Of a stretch of 64,000 nt of DNA, positions 1 to 7,824 are shown one piece after another. The notes under the pieces are model-generated. The model saw only the letters and a list, made by a program, of their open reading frames with translations, ran no database searches and was not told the DNA's origin. The DNA lies in assembly GCF_001436275.1 (NCBI RefSeq), contig NZ_AZEH01000039.1:363336-427335 (forward strand). Reading direction: 5' to 3'. The stretch comes from Liquorilactobacillus oeni DSM 19972 (GTDB lineage Bacteria; Bacillota; Bacilli; Lactobacillales; Lactobacillaceae). Numbering within the stretch: position 1 is the stretch's first letter; every line of letters starts with the position of its first letter. Position numbers and translations under genes: made by a program.

Positions 1-607
1 AAATTTTTGCTTGAGCAATAATCTCCTCAAAGTCACTGATTACGGCCTCAGGGTGCTCTTTAATAAAGTCACGAGCTTCATGTTGGACTGCTTCTTCTAT
101 TGCAGCAATTGCTTTTTCTATCATAGGCAATGGGAAATCCTTACGCAGCGGCATTCTTTTTAGGATGGGAGTAATAAGCACCCCTAAAGTTTTTTGATTG
201 CTTTGTACATACATCTTCTGAATCTCTTTTTGCAACTTTAAAGGCAACGAGTTGTTGGGCGCGTATGCACGAATCAGCAACCTGAATTCAACCGGGTATT
301 TTAATTGAAGTTCAATCTTATATTGGGTTCCTCTGACAATCATTTCCACAAGATCCTTTGAATCTGTCCAAACAGAATAATCTGCAGCTTTTTCAATCTG
401 CTTTAATGCGTAACGTAAAGTTTCAAGATACAGGTTCGCTTTGCTCTTATAGTAATGAAAAAGTGTGCCTTTGGAAACCTTTGCCATTTGAGAAACCTGG
501 TCGGTCTTTGTTCCTTGGTACCCGTTTCTCGCAAAGATATAAAGTGAGCTTTTCATAATTCTTTTTATTTTTTGCGGATCTTTAGGGCTTTTTTTTGAAC
601 TTGCCAT
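1..607 (-). CDS. TetR/AcrR-family transcriptional regulator (C-terminus cut by window edge)
   Basis: The minus-strand reading frame opens with ATG at 607-605 and stays open to base 1, so the end of the protein lies outside the window. The N-terminus (MASSKKSPKDPQKIKRIMKS) leads into a TetR-type helix-turn-helix: 'IFARNGYQGTKTDQVSQMAK', then 'VSKGTLFHYYKSKANLY' at about residues 25-60, the classic GTLFHYYKSK recognition-helix signature. The remaining ~140 visible residues are helical, as in the ligand-binding domain. It is the last gene of an operon with the ABC ATPase and permease just upstream (65-bp gap to the permease). Such regulators usually repress their own exporter and are released by the exported compound. 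Two operator-like dyads at 3271-3301 fit that model. The family call is secure; the inducer is unknown. Confidence 0.9.
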   Translation of the reverse strand, partial: MASSKKSPKDPQKIKRIMKSSLYIFARNGYQGTKTDQVSQMAKVSKGTLFHYYKSKANLYLETLRYALKQIEKAADYSVWTDSKDLVEMIVRGTQYKIELQLKYPVEFRLLIRAYAPNNSLPLKLQKEIQKMYVQSNQKTLGVLITPILKRMPLRKDFPLPMIEKAIAAIEEAVQHEARDFIKEHPEAVISDFEEIIAQAKI

Positions 608-672
608 CTTATATCATTCCCCTTAATTTTTTGGTAATAGCTGGATAGTATACGTTCAGCCAAAAATAATTC

Positions 673-2289
673 CTAACTTTCAAGCAAATCTCTCTTTGAA
701 TAGATTAAATAACTGATTAAAAACAAACCCAGTGTCAGCCCAATCATCACTACCCCATTATTCCACTGCACTTCTTTAAGAGGAACGCGGTTGACCCAGC
801 CATAAGGTGTCAGTTGCTTTGCCCACTTTGGAAAATTCAAAAGATTTCCAAAGTACATTGAAAAAAGACCGTAAATAGGTAGTATCCAGACTATATTTTG
901 TATTTTGGGAAAAAGTGCAGTAAATAAAGCGGCAATTCCAGAAACAACATATATAGCCGGCAAATATCCTGAAAATGCGCGCAAGAATCGCAACAGTGAA
1001 ACGGGATCCTTTGCACTCATACCTGCAAACCCCATACCAAGCAAAGCAACTAAAAGACAAAGAGCTTCGCAAAGCAAAGCCACTGCGATATAACTAAAAA
1101 AGATGTTCGAACGAGAAATCCCCCTAGCATGAATCTGCTCCAGCCAGCCTTTTTTTTCATCATTATTAATCCTCAAAATTGTGATAACAGCTGGAATTGT
1201 TGCAATTACTGCAAAAACTACGGATAAAGTAGCTGCAAAGTTTAGGATAATAGCATGATTACTGCTTTTGATTGCAGAAGATCCGATCAGCTTTGCAACA
1301 CTAGGATTTGTTTTTAAAAGATTCCCAATATTTCCAAAAATTGAACCATAACTGATTCCCAAAACAAACAGTCCGCAAGTCCAGATAATTAAACTGATTC
1401 TTTCAAGGCGTAAAATAAGACTGAATGGATTAGCTAATAAAAAGGAAGCATTCCTTCTTCCAGGTCTTGTCGGAATCAGGCCTGCTGCAACATCTCGATG
1501 GGTACTTGCAAAAATAGTTACAAATAATAGCAATAGTGCTGAAAGTACCATATATAACACCGGCAGCCAATTATTTTCAGTATAAATTTCCAATTTCTCG
1601 ATCAAGCCGAACATTGTTATCCAAGTGTAGTTAGTATTCTTTACATCTGTCAGCATGCGGGCAATATACGTAAATCCTAAAATTAAGTAACTTAAGATTG
1701 TCGCTCCTCGCGAGTTATTGGCCAACTGTGATACTAAAAGAGACATCATGCCGAACATAAAGCCGAATGCAGCAAGTCCTAATCCAAAAAGACAATTTCC
1801 CAGTATATCTGTTCCAGTCATCCCTGCAAACTCCAAGGAAATTGCAATCAACACACCGTTAATAAGATTAATAACAAAAAGCTCTATAATTACCGCAATT
1901 AAAGGGCTTAGTTTACCGACCGAATGCGCTCTGATCAATTCTAAAGTGCCATTGTCCTCTTCTGTACGTGAGTTTTTAACTGCAAAATAGATATTCATCA
2001 TCGCAAATACCAAACCCATGAAAACCATCATTTCACTAGCATAAATGATAGCGGATGTATAAGGCGGCTTTGCTGTGAACGAACCGAACATAGCTTTCAT
2101 TGCAGGAGTTTTTAAAGTAGTTACGATTGAAGCAAGAGCAGCTTTAGTACCATAGATACTATCAAATTTAGCAGCTGCTCCTCCCATCAGTCCCACAATA
2201 AGAATCAGCCAACCAACGATCAAAAAACGATCACGCCTTAGATAAAACCTTATAATATAACCAGTTTGATTGAATAGATTATATCTCAT
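673..2289 (-). CDS. ABC-2 type exporter permease (polyketide-antibiotic exporter-like)
   Basis: This 538-residue integral membrane protein has about twelve hydrophobic segments in two similar halves, a layout known from COG3559 (TnrB3-like) 'exporters of polyketide antibiotics'. A hydrophilic turn near residues 105-125 (NSRTEEDNGTLELIRAHSVG) and its counterpart in the second half (NNDEKKGWLEQIHARGISRS) match the E/D-GxLE.ira coupling segment of ABC-2 permeases that contacts the ATPase. The start is ATG at 2289, eight bases after a good AAGGGAG site. Only two bases separate it from the stop codon of the ATPase gene, so the two are co-translated parts of one exporter. The substrate is unknown; a toxic amphiphile or drug is the usual inference, given the TetR gene downstream. 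Confidence 0.88.
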   Translation of the reverse strand: MRYNLFNQTGYIIRFYLRRDRFLIVGWLILIVGLMGGAAAKFDSIYGTKAALASIVTTLKTPAMKAMFGSFTAKPPYTSAIIYASEMMVFMGLVFAMMNIYFAVKNSRTEEDNGTLELIRAHSVGKLSPLIAVIIELFVINLINGVLIAISLEFAGMTGTDILGNCLFGLGLAAFGFMFGMMSLLVSQLANNSRGATILSYLILGFTYIARMLTDVKNTNYTWITMFGLIEKLEIYTENNWLPVLYMVLSALLLLFVTIFASTHRDVAAGLIPTRPGRRNASFLLANPFSLILRLERISLIIWTCGLFVLGISYGSIFGNIGNLLKTNPSVAKLIGSSAIKSSNHAIILNFAATLSVVFAVIATIPAVITILRINNDEKKGWLEQIHARGISRSNIFFSYIAVALLCEALCLLVALLGMGFAGMSAKDPVSLLRFLRAFSGYLPAIYVVSGIAALFTALFPKIQNIVWILPIYGLFSMYFGNLLNFPKWAKQLTPYGWVNRVPLKEVQWNNGVVMIGLTLGLFLISYLIYSKRDLLES

Positions 2290-2291
2290 GA

Positions 2292-3206
2292 CTAACGGCT
2301 CCCTTCTTTTTGATTGTAGTAACGCATGAAAAGATCTTCTAGAGTGGGCGGTGTACTTTGAATGCTAATAATTTTATATGCAACTAATTTTTCTAACACT
2401 GAATTTATATTTTCAGAATCTACTGTGAAAGTTGCCTTATTTACACCTTCTTTATCCAAAACCGGCTTGAAATTATATACACCTTCCAGCTGAGAAAGAC
2501 TTTCTAGCGGTTTTTGCGTCTCCAGCACAAAAACTGTCCTTGTTAAATGCCGCATATCATCTAGCGAACCTGTTTCAATAATTTTTCCTTGCCTAATAAT
2601 GCCGATTCGATCGCACATTTTTTCAACTTCGGAAAGAATGTGGCTGGAAAGCAGAATACTTTTCCCTTCATTTTTTAAATGCATTACGTTTTTTTGGAAA
2701 ATTTCTTCCATGAGCGGATCAAGACCGCTTGTAGGTTCATCAAAAATATAAAAATCCGCAGCTGTTGAAAACGCAGCTATCAAAGCAACTTTTTGTCTGT
2801 TACCTTTTGAATAGGTTCGTACCTTTTTTGTCGGATCAAGGTCAAACTGCTTAATTAATTCATCGGTTCTTGCGGAATGTCTTTGCTGGTTCAATTTCAA
2901 GAAAAGATCGATGATTTCCCCGCCAGTCAAATTCGGCCACAGATAAACATCACCGGGTACATATGCAAGCCTTTTATGAATACTAACAGCACTCTGCCAA
3001 ACGTCTTTTCCAAAGATTTTTGCGCTGCCGCCATTAGCATGCAAAATTCCTAAAAGGATTCGGATTGTGGTAGATTTTCCCGCGCCATTTGGTCCAATAA
3101 AACCAAAAACTTCTCCTTTCTTAATATCAAAAGTAATATTTTTTAAAGCTTCAAATTTACCGAATTTTTTCTGTAAATTTTTAATTTCTAGAATTTTTTC
3201 TGACAT
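2292..3206 (-). CDS. ABC transporter ATP-binding protein of the exporter
   Basis: About 304 residues form a single ABC ATPase domain. Visible motifs are Walker A GPNGAGKST near residue 37, a variant signature YSKGNRQKVALIAAF near 130, Walker B 'FYIFDEPTSGLDPLME', and the switch histidine in 'ILLSSHILSEVEKM'. The C-terminal ~80 residues form the extension common in drug- and polyketide-export ATPases. An upstream ATG at 3212 adds Met-Thr, but it sits only three bases from AAGGAGG. The ATG at 3206 is nine bases away and is preferred. It is the first gene of the ATPase-permease-TetR operon, driven by the promoter at 3258-3286. It powers the membrane subunit encoded immediately downstream. Confidence 0.93.
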   Translation of the reverse strand: MSEKILEIKNLQKKFGKFEALKNITFDIKKGEVFGFIGPNGAGKSTTIRILLGILHANGGSAKIFGKDVWQSAVSIHKRLAYVPGDVYLWPNLTGGEIIDLFLKLNQQRHSARTDELIKQFDLDPTKKVRTYSKGNRQKVALIAAFSTAADFYIFDEPTSGLDPLMEEIFQKNVMHLKNEGKSILLSSHILSEVEKMCDRIGIIRQGKIIETGSLDDMRHLTRTVFVLETQKPLESLSQLEGVYNFKPVLDKEGVNKATFTVDSENINSVLEKLVAYKIISIQSTPPTLEDLFMRYYNQKEGSR

Positions 3207-3257
3207 CGTCATTCTCCTCCTTAAATTACATCCAAGGTATTTTTAATTTTCAAACCG

Positions 3258-3286
3258 AGTATATTCCATGTTGACCTGCAAGTCAA
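3258..3286 (-). promoter_or_regulatory. sigma-70 promoter of the ABC exporter operon
   Basis: Read on the minus strand, the -35 is TTGACT (3286-3281), then a 17-bp spacer and the -10 TATACT (3263-3258), about 50 bp upstream of the ATPase start codon. This is one of the best consensus matches in the window. It overlaps the first operator dyad. Confidence 0.7.
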
Positions 3287-3301
3287 TGACTAGGCAGTCA
3301 A
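3271..3301. promoter_or_regulatory. paired operator dyads, probable TetR binding sites
   Basis: There are two adjacent dyads of the form TTGAC-N6-GTCAA. 3271-3286 reads TTGACCTGCAAGTCAA. 3286-3301 reads ATGACTAGGCAGTCAA. They share one base and cover the -35 and upstream region of the exporter promoter. TetR proteins bind such 15-16-bp dyads as dimers or pairs of dimers. With a TetR gene closing the same operon, autorepression is the natural inference. Confidence 0.6.
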
Positions 3302-3318
3302 TTTATAGATGCTGATAA

Positions 3319-3361
3319 AAAAACGCCTTATACCCCATTGGAACAGGTACAAAGCGTTTTT
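3319..3361 (-). terminator. intrinsic terminator after the DUF1801 gene
   Basis: Arms 3320-3334 and 3346-3360 pair (AAAACGCCTTATACC against GGTACAAAGCGTTTT, one bulge). Seven T residues follow on the minus strand. It sits just past the stop at 3382 and could also act on the plus strand. Confidence 0.75.
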
Positions 3362-3381
3362 GTTCAATTCAAATTTGGTTT

Positions 3382-3807
3382 TTAGTTTTTAGAAATAGCC
3401 TTCTTAATAATCATGGAAACAAAGTTGCTGATTTCTTCGTTCCAAACAGTGAGGGCGTATGATGTGGGCCATATTTTACCATCATCAAGGTTAGCACTGT
3501 CGTTGAATCCAAGAGTGTTATAGCGAGACTTGAACTTTGTCGCTGGTTGAAAGAAAAATACTACTTTGCCATCATCATTAGCATAAGCAGGCATTCCATA
3601 CCATGTTTTCGGATGTAATTCTGGTGCGGTCTTTTCTACAAGCGAATGTAGTGAAGAAGCAATAAAAGCCTCCTTTTCTGGCATTTCCGCGATTTTTTCA
3701 AAGAGATCTGCCTGCGGATTCTTCTTTTTGTTGCTTTCTTCCCTAAGCTCCTTTGCCCTTTCTTTCATCGCTGCTCTTTCAAAATCAGAAAAACCTTGTT
3801 GTGCCAT
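3382..3807 (-). CDS. DUF1801/YdhG-like small protein
   Basis: This 141-residue soluble protein has the hallmark block 'ELHPKTWYGMPAYANDDGKV' then VFFFQPA around residues 83-110, typical of the DUF1801 (YdhG-like) family. Some members are annotated as iron-chaperone-like proteins. The N-terminal third is charged and helical (KERAKELREESNKKK). The start ATG at 3807 follows AGGGTGAG at reasonable spacing. It appears to be transcribed alone and ends in the terminator at 3319-3361. The biochemical role of the family is not established well enough to name a function. Family membership is likely. Confidence 0.75.
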   Translation of the reverse strand: MAQQGFSDFERAAMKERAKELREESNKKKNPQADLFEKIAEMPEKEAFIASSLHSLVEKTAPELHPKTWYGMPAYANDDGKVVFFFQPATKFKSRYNTLGFNDSANLDDGKIWPTSYALTVWNEEISNFVSMIIKKAISKN

Positions 3808-3856
3808 TTGCTCACCCTATTCCACAATTTAAGCTTATTCTAGCAGAATTTTACTT

Positions 3857-4282
3857 CTAAATCAGTTCTGGGAACCAGATTTTGATTTCTTTTTCCGCAC
3901 TTTGAACTTCATCTGAACTATGGACAACATTGCGCAAATTACCATCAGCATATTCCCTGCCAAAATCAGCGCGGATTGTCCCTGGAAGTGCACTTATAGG
4001 GCTTGTAGCACCTGCCATACGATGAAAAGCTGCAATTACATTTACTCCCTTGGCAATAAGTGCAACAATAGGGCCTTCCTTCATATATGAACAGATATCC
4101 TTAAAATATTCTTTATCTGCTTTAGATGCATAGTGTACCCGCAAAAGCCGGTCAGTTGCATAAGTTACTTTTAAAGCAGCAATTTCAAAGCCCTTGCGTT
4201 CAATTCTCGTAATGATTTCCCCAATGTGCCCATCGGCAACTCCATCAGGCTTTATTAAAATTAAAGTTTCTTCTGTCTTCAT
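3857..4282 (-). CDS. ndk: nucleoside diphosphate kinase
   Basis: This enzyme transfers the terminal phosphate of NTPs to NDPs through a phosphohistidine, balancing cytoplasmic nucleotide pools. From the preferred ATG at 4282 it has 141 residues, the normal family length. It begins MKTEETLILIKPDGV, with the KPDGV nucleotide-binding start. The active-site His is about residue 121, in NLRNVVHSSD, where most homologues read N.(I/V)HGSD. The upstream ATG at 4303 would add seven residues but has no Shine-Dalgarno site, while AGAAGG precedes the chosen start by about ten bases. It looks monocistronic. Many lactic acid bacteria lack ndk, so its presence is mildly informative. The call is firm. Confidence 0.93.
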   Translation of the reverse strand: MKTEETLILIKPDGVADGHIGEIITRIERKGFEIAALKVTYATDRLLRVHYASKADKEYFKDICSYMKEGPIVALIAKGVNVIAAFHRMAGATSPISALPGTIRADFGREYADGNLRNVVHSSDEVQSAEKEIKIWFPELI

Positions 4283-4487
4283 TTTCACTCTGCCTTCTTT
4301 CATGGTTAGCGAAATCCATTACATTAAAAATTTTTTAATCTAGATAAGACAATACACCTTTGAAAGTCTTCCAATGATTAATTAACCATACACTTTGCCT
4401 GGTTTCGACTTTTTGTTAGTGAAACATTGAACGACACAGGCTGCTAAAAATATATATCATTACTTGCTTAATACACTAGCTGTGATT

Positions 4488-4958
4488 TTAATTAATCTCG
4501 TCTAATTTTTTAAGGTGTTTTTCCGTAATCTGTTTAACTTTCTTTACACGGCGAATATATTTTTCCTGTGCCAAAAAATCAGTTGTCATCCAGACTTTAA
4601 CAATTTCAAGAGCAATTGCAGAACCGATTATCTTACCGCCTAAACACAAGACGTTGCTGTCATTATGCTGGCGGGCGAGCTTAGCACAAAACGGGTCTTG
4701 ACAAACCACAGCGTCAATGCCATAAATTCGATTAGCGATCATTGCACTGCCATAACCGACACCATCGATAAAAATTCCACGTGCGCCTTCATTTTTAGCA
4801 ACTTTCAAAGCTGCAGGATAAACATAATCAGAAAGATCAACTGAATCACTGGTAAAGGGTCCCAAGTCATCAACCTCATGTCCCATGGAAGTCAGCAATT
4901 CACTGATTTCTTTTTTCAAGGCTACCCCTGCATGGTCACTTGCTAAAACAATCTTCAC
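4488..4958 (-). CDS. RpiB/LacAB-family sugar-phosphate isomerase with altered catalytic residue
   Basis: This 156-residue protein begins VKIVLASDHAGVALKKEI, the ribose-5-phosphate isomerase B / galactose-6-phosphate isomerase fold. GTG at 4958 is chosen because GAGGAG lies at good spacing; the ATG at 4982 lies within that leader. The family's second block is recognisable as 'ANRIYGIDAVVCQDPFCAKL' then ARQHNDSNVLCLGGKIIG, with the conserved His of the R(E/Q)HND box. The usual catalytic cysteine in (I/L)CGTG(V/I)G is replaced: here the sequence is FIDGVGYGS, with Asp at about residue 65. LacA-type subunits also carry Asp there, but no LacB partner is adjacent. The isomerase family is certain; substrate and activity are open. 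Confidence 0.85.
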   Translation of the reverse strand: MKIVLASDHAGVALKKEISELLTSMGHEVDDLGPFTSDSVDLSDYVYPAALKVAKNEGARGIFIDGVGYGSAMIANRIYGIDAVVCQDPFCAKLARQHNDSNVLCLGGKIIGSAIALEIVKVWMTTDFLAQEKYIRRVKKVKQITEKHLKKLDEIN

Positions 4959-5072
4959 AAAAATCTCTCCTCTATCTTTCAATTTGTGCTTTATTATTTC
5001 TTATTAACCAAAGTACAGCTTAATTATACCTTATCTAGGTAATCTTAAAACGTATTTTTTGTATCCTATTTT

Positions 5073-5978
5073 TTAAATAATCCTGTGCCGGTGCAATACC
5101 ATCAAAACCCAGAGAATTAATATAAAAGTAATTCCAACAATAATTATCCATGCCATGTGCGCGTGAATTAACGGCAAACTTACATTCATACCGTAAAAAC
5201 CCGTGATAATAGTTGGAATTGCCAAAACAACAGACCAGATTGTTAAAAGTTTCATGATCCCATTCAAGTTATTACTTAAAATCGTATCAAAAGTTGCAAT
5301 CAACTGTGCAACGATCTTTGACTCCATTTCTACTAACTGCTGCACCTGATTAGCTTCAATCTGGGCATCAATCAGAAACTCGCTTTCATTTTCATGAAAA
5401 GTTCGGCTGAAATATTTATTTTTCAGGTTTTGCAGCATTATGTAGTTATTCTGTGATGAACTTGCAAAGTAAATAAGACTCTTCCTTAAATTAGCAAGTT
5501 CAATCAAGTGTTTGTTTTCTGCCCGTTCGCTTAACAAATCGTTAAGTTCCTTTCTGCGACGTCTAAGTTCATGTGTGGGCAATGAAAAGACATCACTCAG
5601 ATGTTTGAGCAGTTTTAAAACAGTTAAATTAATATTTGTGTAAGCTTTTTTTAAAATATCTCTACGAAAAATATCTTCTACGTGGTCATCTGAAAAATGT
5701 GTCAGTGTAATCAGCAAACTGCCCTTTAACAAGATAGCTACAGGAATCGTCAAATATCCCTGCTGTGTTTTATAGGGTAAATGATAAATGAATAATTGCG
5801 ATTTGGATTTTTTATCATAGTCATAGTTTGATGGTTCATCAATATCCATTGCATAGTCCATAACATCTTGAGTCAAGCCGTACTCTTCTTGCAGCACAAC
5901 CGCATCTTCTTGCCGCGCGTTTTTCACATCCAGCCAAGTTTTAAAAGAACCGATGTTAATCGGTGTAATCTCAATCAT
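5073..5978 (-). CDS. corA: CorA-like divalent-cation (Mg2+/Co2+) transporter
   Basis: At 301 residues this has the normal length for the MIT/CorA family. A soluble mixed alpha/beta N-terminal domain (residues 1-~150) is followed by the long stalk helix. Two C-terminal transmembrane helices follow: 'IWSVVLAIPTIITGFYGMNV' holds the invariant YGMN pore signature near residue 263, then 'WIIIVGITFILILWVLMVL'. A basic tail (HRHRII) ends the protein, as is common. The start ATG at 5978 follows AAGGGGAG by eight bases. No M-box riboswitch is visible upstream. The protein should form a homopentameric channel that takes up Mg2+. Confidence 0.92.
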   Translation of the reverse strand: MIEITPINIGSFKTWLDVKNARQEDAVVLQEEYGLTQDVMDYAMDIDEPSNYDYDKKSKSQLFIYHLPYKTQQGYLTIPVAILLKGSLLITLTHFSDDHVEDIFRRDILKKAYTNINLTVLKLLKHLSDVFSLPTHELRRRRKELNDLLSERAENKHLIELANLRKSLIYFASSSQNNYIMLQNLKNKYFSRTFHENESEFLIDAQIEANQVQQLVEMESKIVAQLIATFDTILSNNLNGIMKLLTIWSVVLAIPTIITGFYGMNVSLPLIHAHMAWIIIVGITFILILWVLMVLHRHRII

Positions 5979-6212
5979 TCTTACTTCTCCCCTTTAGTAT
6001 GCCTAAATACTCTTAGACGAGGTTAAATACTTAACACTAAGAAGATGAATCTACTGCTGCAATTTCTCAGTGCATCAAACATCTGCATACTCATTCATTT
6101 TAAAAGGATACAGCTGAAAAAGTCAATCACTGCGAGCAGTGTAAGAATGTCAAACAATAATTTGGAGTGCATAAAATTTTGCAATCTTAGTCTTGGTTAC
6201 TTTCTGGTTTAG

Positions 6213-6275
6213 ATTTTTGCCATCTATTGCATATTGCAATATTGATAATTGCAATATGCAATAGATGGCAAAAAT
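6213..6275. repeat. perfect 28-bp inverted repeat in a 416-bp gene-free gap
   Basis: Arms 6213-6240 and 6248-6275 are exact reverse complements around the 7-base loop ATTGATA. They are AT-rich, and each arm contains the sub-palindrome TTGCATATTGCAA or its mirror. It lies between osmC (ending 6395) and corA (starting 5978), both on the minus strand. It has no GC-rich stem or clean T-run, so it is not a classic terminator. The rest of 5979-6394 shows no ORF or RNA gene I can support. Confidence 0.9.
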
Positions 6276-6394
6276 GCACTCATTAATAATTACAAAAATA
6301 TACTTCTCCACTGTAAAAATTTTTGTTTAGCTAAACTACCAGTTTCCTAAAGGTTACTATAAGTTGCATAAAAATTTTCAACCTTCTTTATGTT

Positions 6395-6820
6395 TCACGG
6401 TTCCCCCTCTGGAAAAAGATACTTGATCTCTATGTCAGCATTCAAAGATGAATGCACTGTACAATATTTAATCACTGATTTAATGAATGCATCTTCCCTC
6501 TTTTTTTCCAAAGAAGAGTCAAGGTTAAACTTAATCGTAATCTGATCAATCTTTGACGTTTTATCAGAGAAACGACGTACACGACCATTAATCTCAGTTT
6601 CAAACTTTTTTAGTTTAATTTCAGGGTGGTGTTTAGCAATGTCTGCTGCTGTGATTGAAAGGCAACTGCCGAGCGCACTTAAAAAATATTCTACCGGATT
6701 AGGGCCAGCATCTGTTCCTTTCAAGCGAACTGGTTCGTCTGCTAAAAAAGTATGTTCTCTTACTTGGACTTTTACTTGTGCTCCGACATCACGCAGTTCA
6801 GTTTTTATTTTATAAGCCAT
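6395..6820 (-). CDS. OsmC/Ohr-family peroxiredoxin-like protein
   Basis: From ATG at 6820 this encodes 141 residues. The site GGGAGG lies seven bases upstream, so the 42-codon upstream extension is rejected. Both cysteines expected for thiol-dependent hydroperoxide reduction are present: Cys53 in ALGSCLSITAAD and Cys120 in VIKYCTVHSSL. The intervening 'HHPEIKLKKFETEINGRVRR' segment is typical of OsmC rather than Ohr (YhfA-like OsmC). The likely role is cytoplasmic detoxification of organic hydroperoxides. A TATAAT -10 element lies at 6858-6863 with only a weak -35. It appears monocistronic. Confidence 0.88.
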   Translation of the reverse strand: MAYKIKTELRDVGAQVKVQVREHTFLADEPVRLKGTDAGPNPVEYFLSALGSCLSITAADIAKHHPEIKLKKFETEINGRVRRFSDKTSKIDQITIKFNLDSSLEKKREDAFIKSVIKYCTVHSSLNADIEIKYLFPEGEP

Positions 6821-6965
6821 TGTATAACCTCCCTTTTTGTTAACCACTACACACTTCATTATAACTAGTCCTAAGCAGTATTTGTACATTAATGCTTCAG
6901 GTGTAATTCCATAACGCGATTCTTCATAACTTATAGAGATGCGCAAAATTTAACTTTCAAATAAA

Positions 6966-7001
6966 AAAGAACGCAGCCATCAAAATTCCACTGCGTTCTT
7001 T
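6966..7001 (-). terminator. intrinsic terminator after the LysM/Apf gene
   Basis: Arms AAAGAACGCAG (6966-6976) and CTGCGTTCTTT (6991-7001) pair perfectly. On the minus strand an unbroken run of T follows. It lies about 50 bp beyond the stop codon at 7052. Confidence 0.85.
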
Positions 7002-7051
7002 CTAAAACTACCTCTTTTTTGTCTTTATATCTCTAATTTTTTTGCTTTAAA

Positions 7052-7681
7052 TTAATACCAGCTATTTACTTTCCAATGTGCCATTGCACTAACCCAAGAA
7101 CCATATCTCTTTGAAACATAGTCATTGGCTACTTTTTCTTGATTAGCTGGTGAAAAATCACCGCTCAGGTAGCTCTGATCCAACTGATACTTACCGATAT
7201 ACTTGCCATTACGTGCGTTATAATCTCCACCTGACTCATGCTGGACAATATAAGCACGTGCCTCTTTTTCTGCTGTTTCTTTGGAATTATCTGCAGCAAC
7301 TGTAGTATAAGCAGCAGTCGCATCCGAAATACTGCTCACACTTGGAACCGAGTTATTGCTTGTCGTTTGCCCTGACACATTAGCCGGAATGACAAGCTGC
7401 TGGCCAATTAAGATTAGATTCGGATCTTGTAACTGATTATTTTGAGCAATGGCACTGACAGATGATCCATATTTTTCAGCCAGTTCTGAAACAGTGTCAC
7501 CCTTTACAACAGAAATCGTGCGACCGGTTGATTTTAGCTGCGCTGTTTGACCTAATTTTTCAGTTAAAAGCTGTGAAAACAGCTGTTGTTCTTCTTGAGT
7601 CTGGGCAGCTGTTTTCTGTGAAGATCCTGAGGTCTGCTGGACTCCATTACTTATATTGATTAAATCAGTCTGGATACCCAA
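7052..7681 (-). CDS. LysM protein with aggregation-promoting-factor C-terminus, no signal peptide
   Basis: This 209-residue protein starts at TTG 7681, seven bases after AGGAGG. A LysM module (about residues 55-100: TISVVKGDTVSELAEKYGSS..IAQNNQL..LILIGQQLVIPA) should bind peptidoglycan. A Ser/Thr/Asn-rich linker follows. The last ~65 residues (YIVQHESGGDYNARNGKYIG, then KYQLDQSYL and KRYGSWVSAMAHW) match the C-terminal domain of lactobacillus aggregation-promoting factors, related to lysozyme-like/Rpf folds with the catalytic-type Glu in HESGG. The N-terminus (MGIQTDLINISNGVQQTSGS) is hydrophilic, with no hydrophobic export signal and no better upstream start. Export must therefore use another route, or release by lysis. 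Confidence 0.85.
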   Translation of the reverse strand: MGIQTDLINISNGVQQTSGSSQKTAAQTQEEQQLFSQLLTEKLGQTAQLKSTGRTISVVKGDTVSELAEKYGSSVSAIAQNNQLQDPNLILIGQQLVIPANVSGQTTSNNSVPSVSSISDATAAYTTVAADNSKETAEKEARAYIVQHESGGDYNARNGKYIGKYQLDQSYLSGDFSPANQEKVANDYVSKRYGSWVSAMAHWKVNSWY

Positions 7682-7824
7682 TGCTTTTCCTCCTGTAAAT
7701 GTCTTTGCACTAATTATAACAACAAAATTAATATTTGTGGCGTTATTTTTTTAATTTTATTTTTCAAAAAATGATCTTTCTATTATCGAATTACCTTGGA
7801 AATGACTTTTACCCCGAATAAAAG

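Noticed and set aside
905-1093. Plus-strand open frames opposite the ABC permease (also 1718-1990)
   Set aside because: Shadows of the permease gene in other frames, without ribosome sites.
5979-6394. M-box magnesium riboswitch for corA
   Set aside because: None of the conserved loops is recognisable; the only structure is the AT-rich perfect palindrome.
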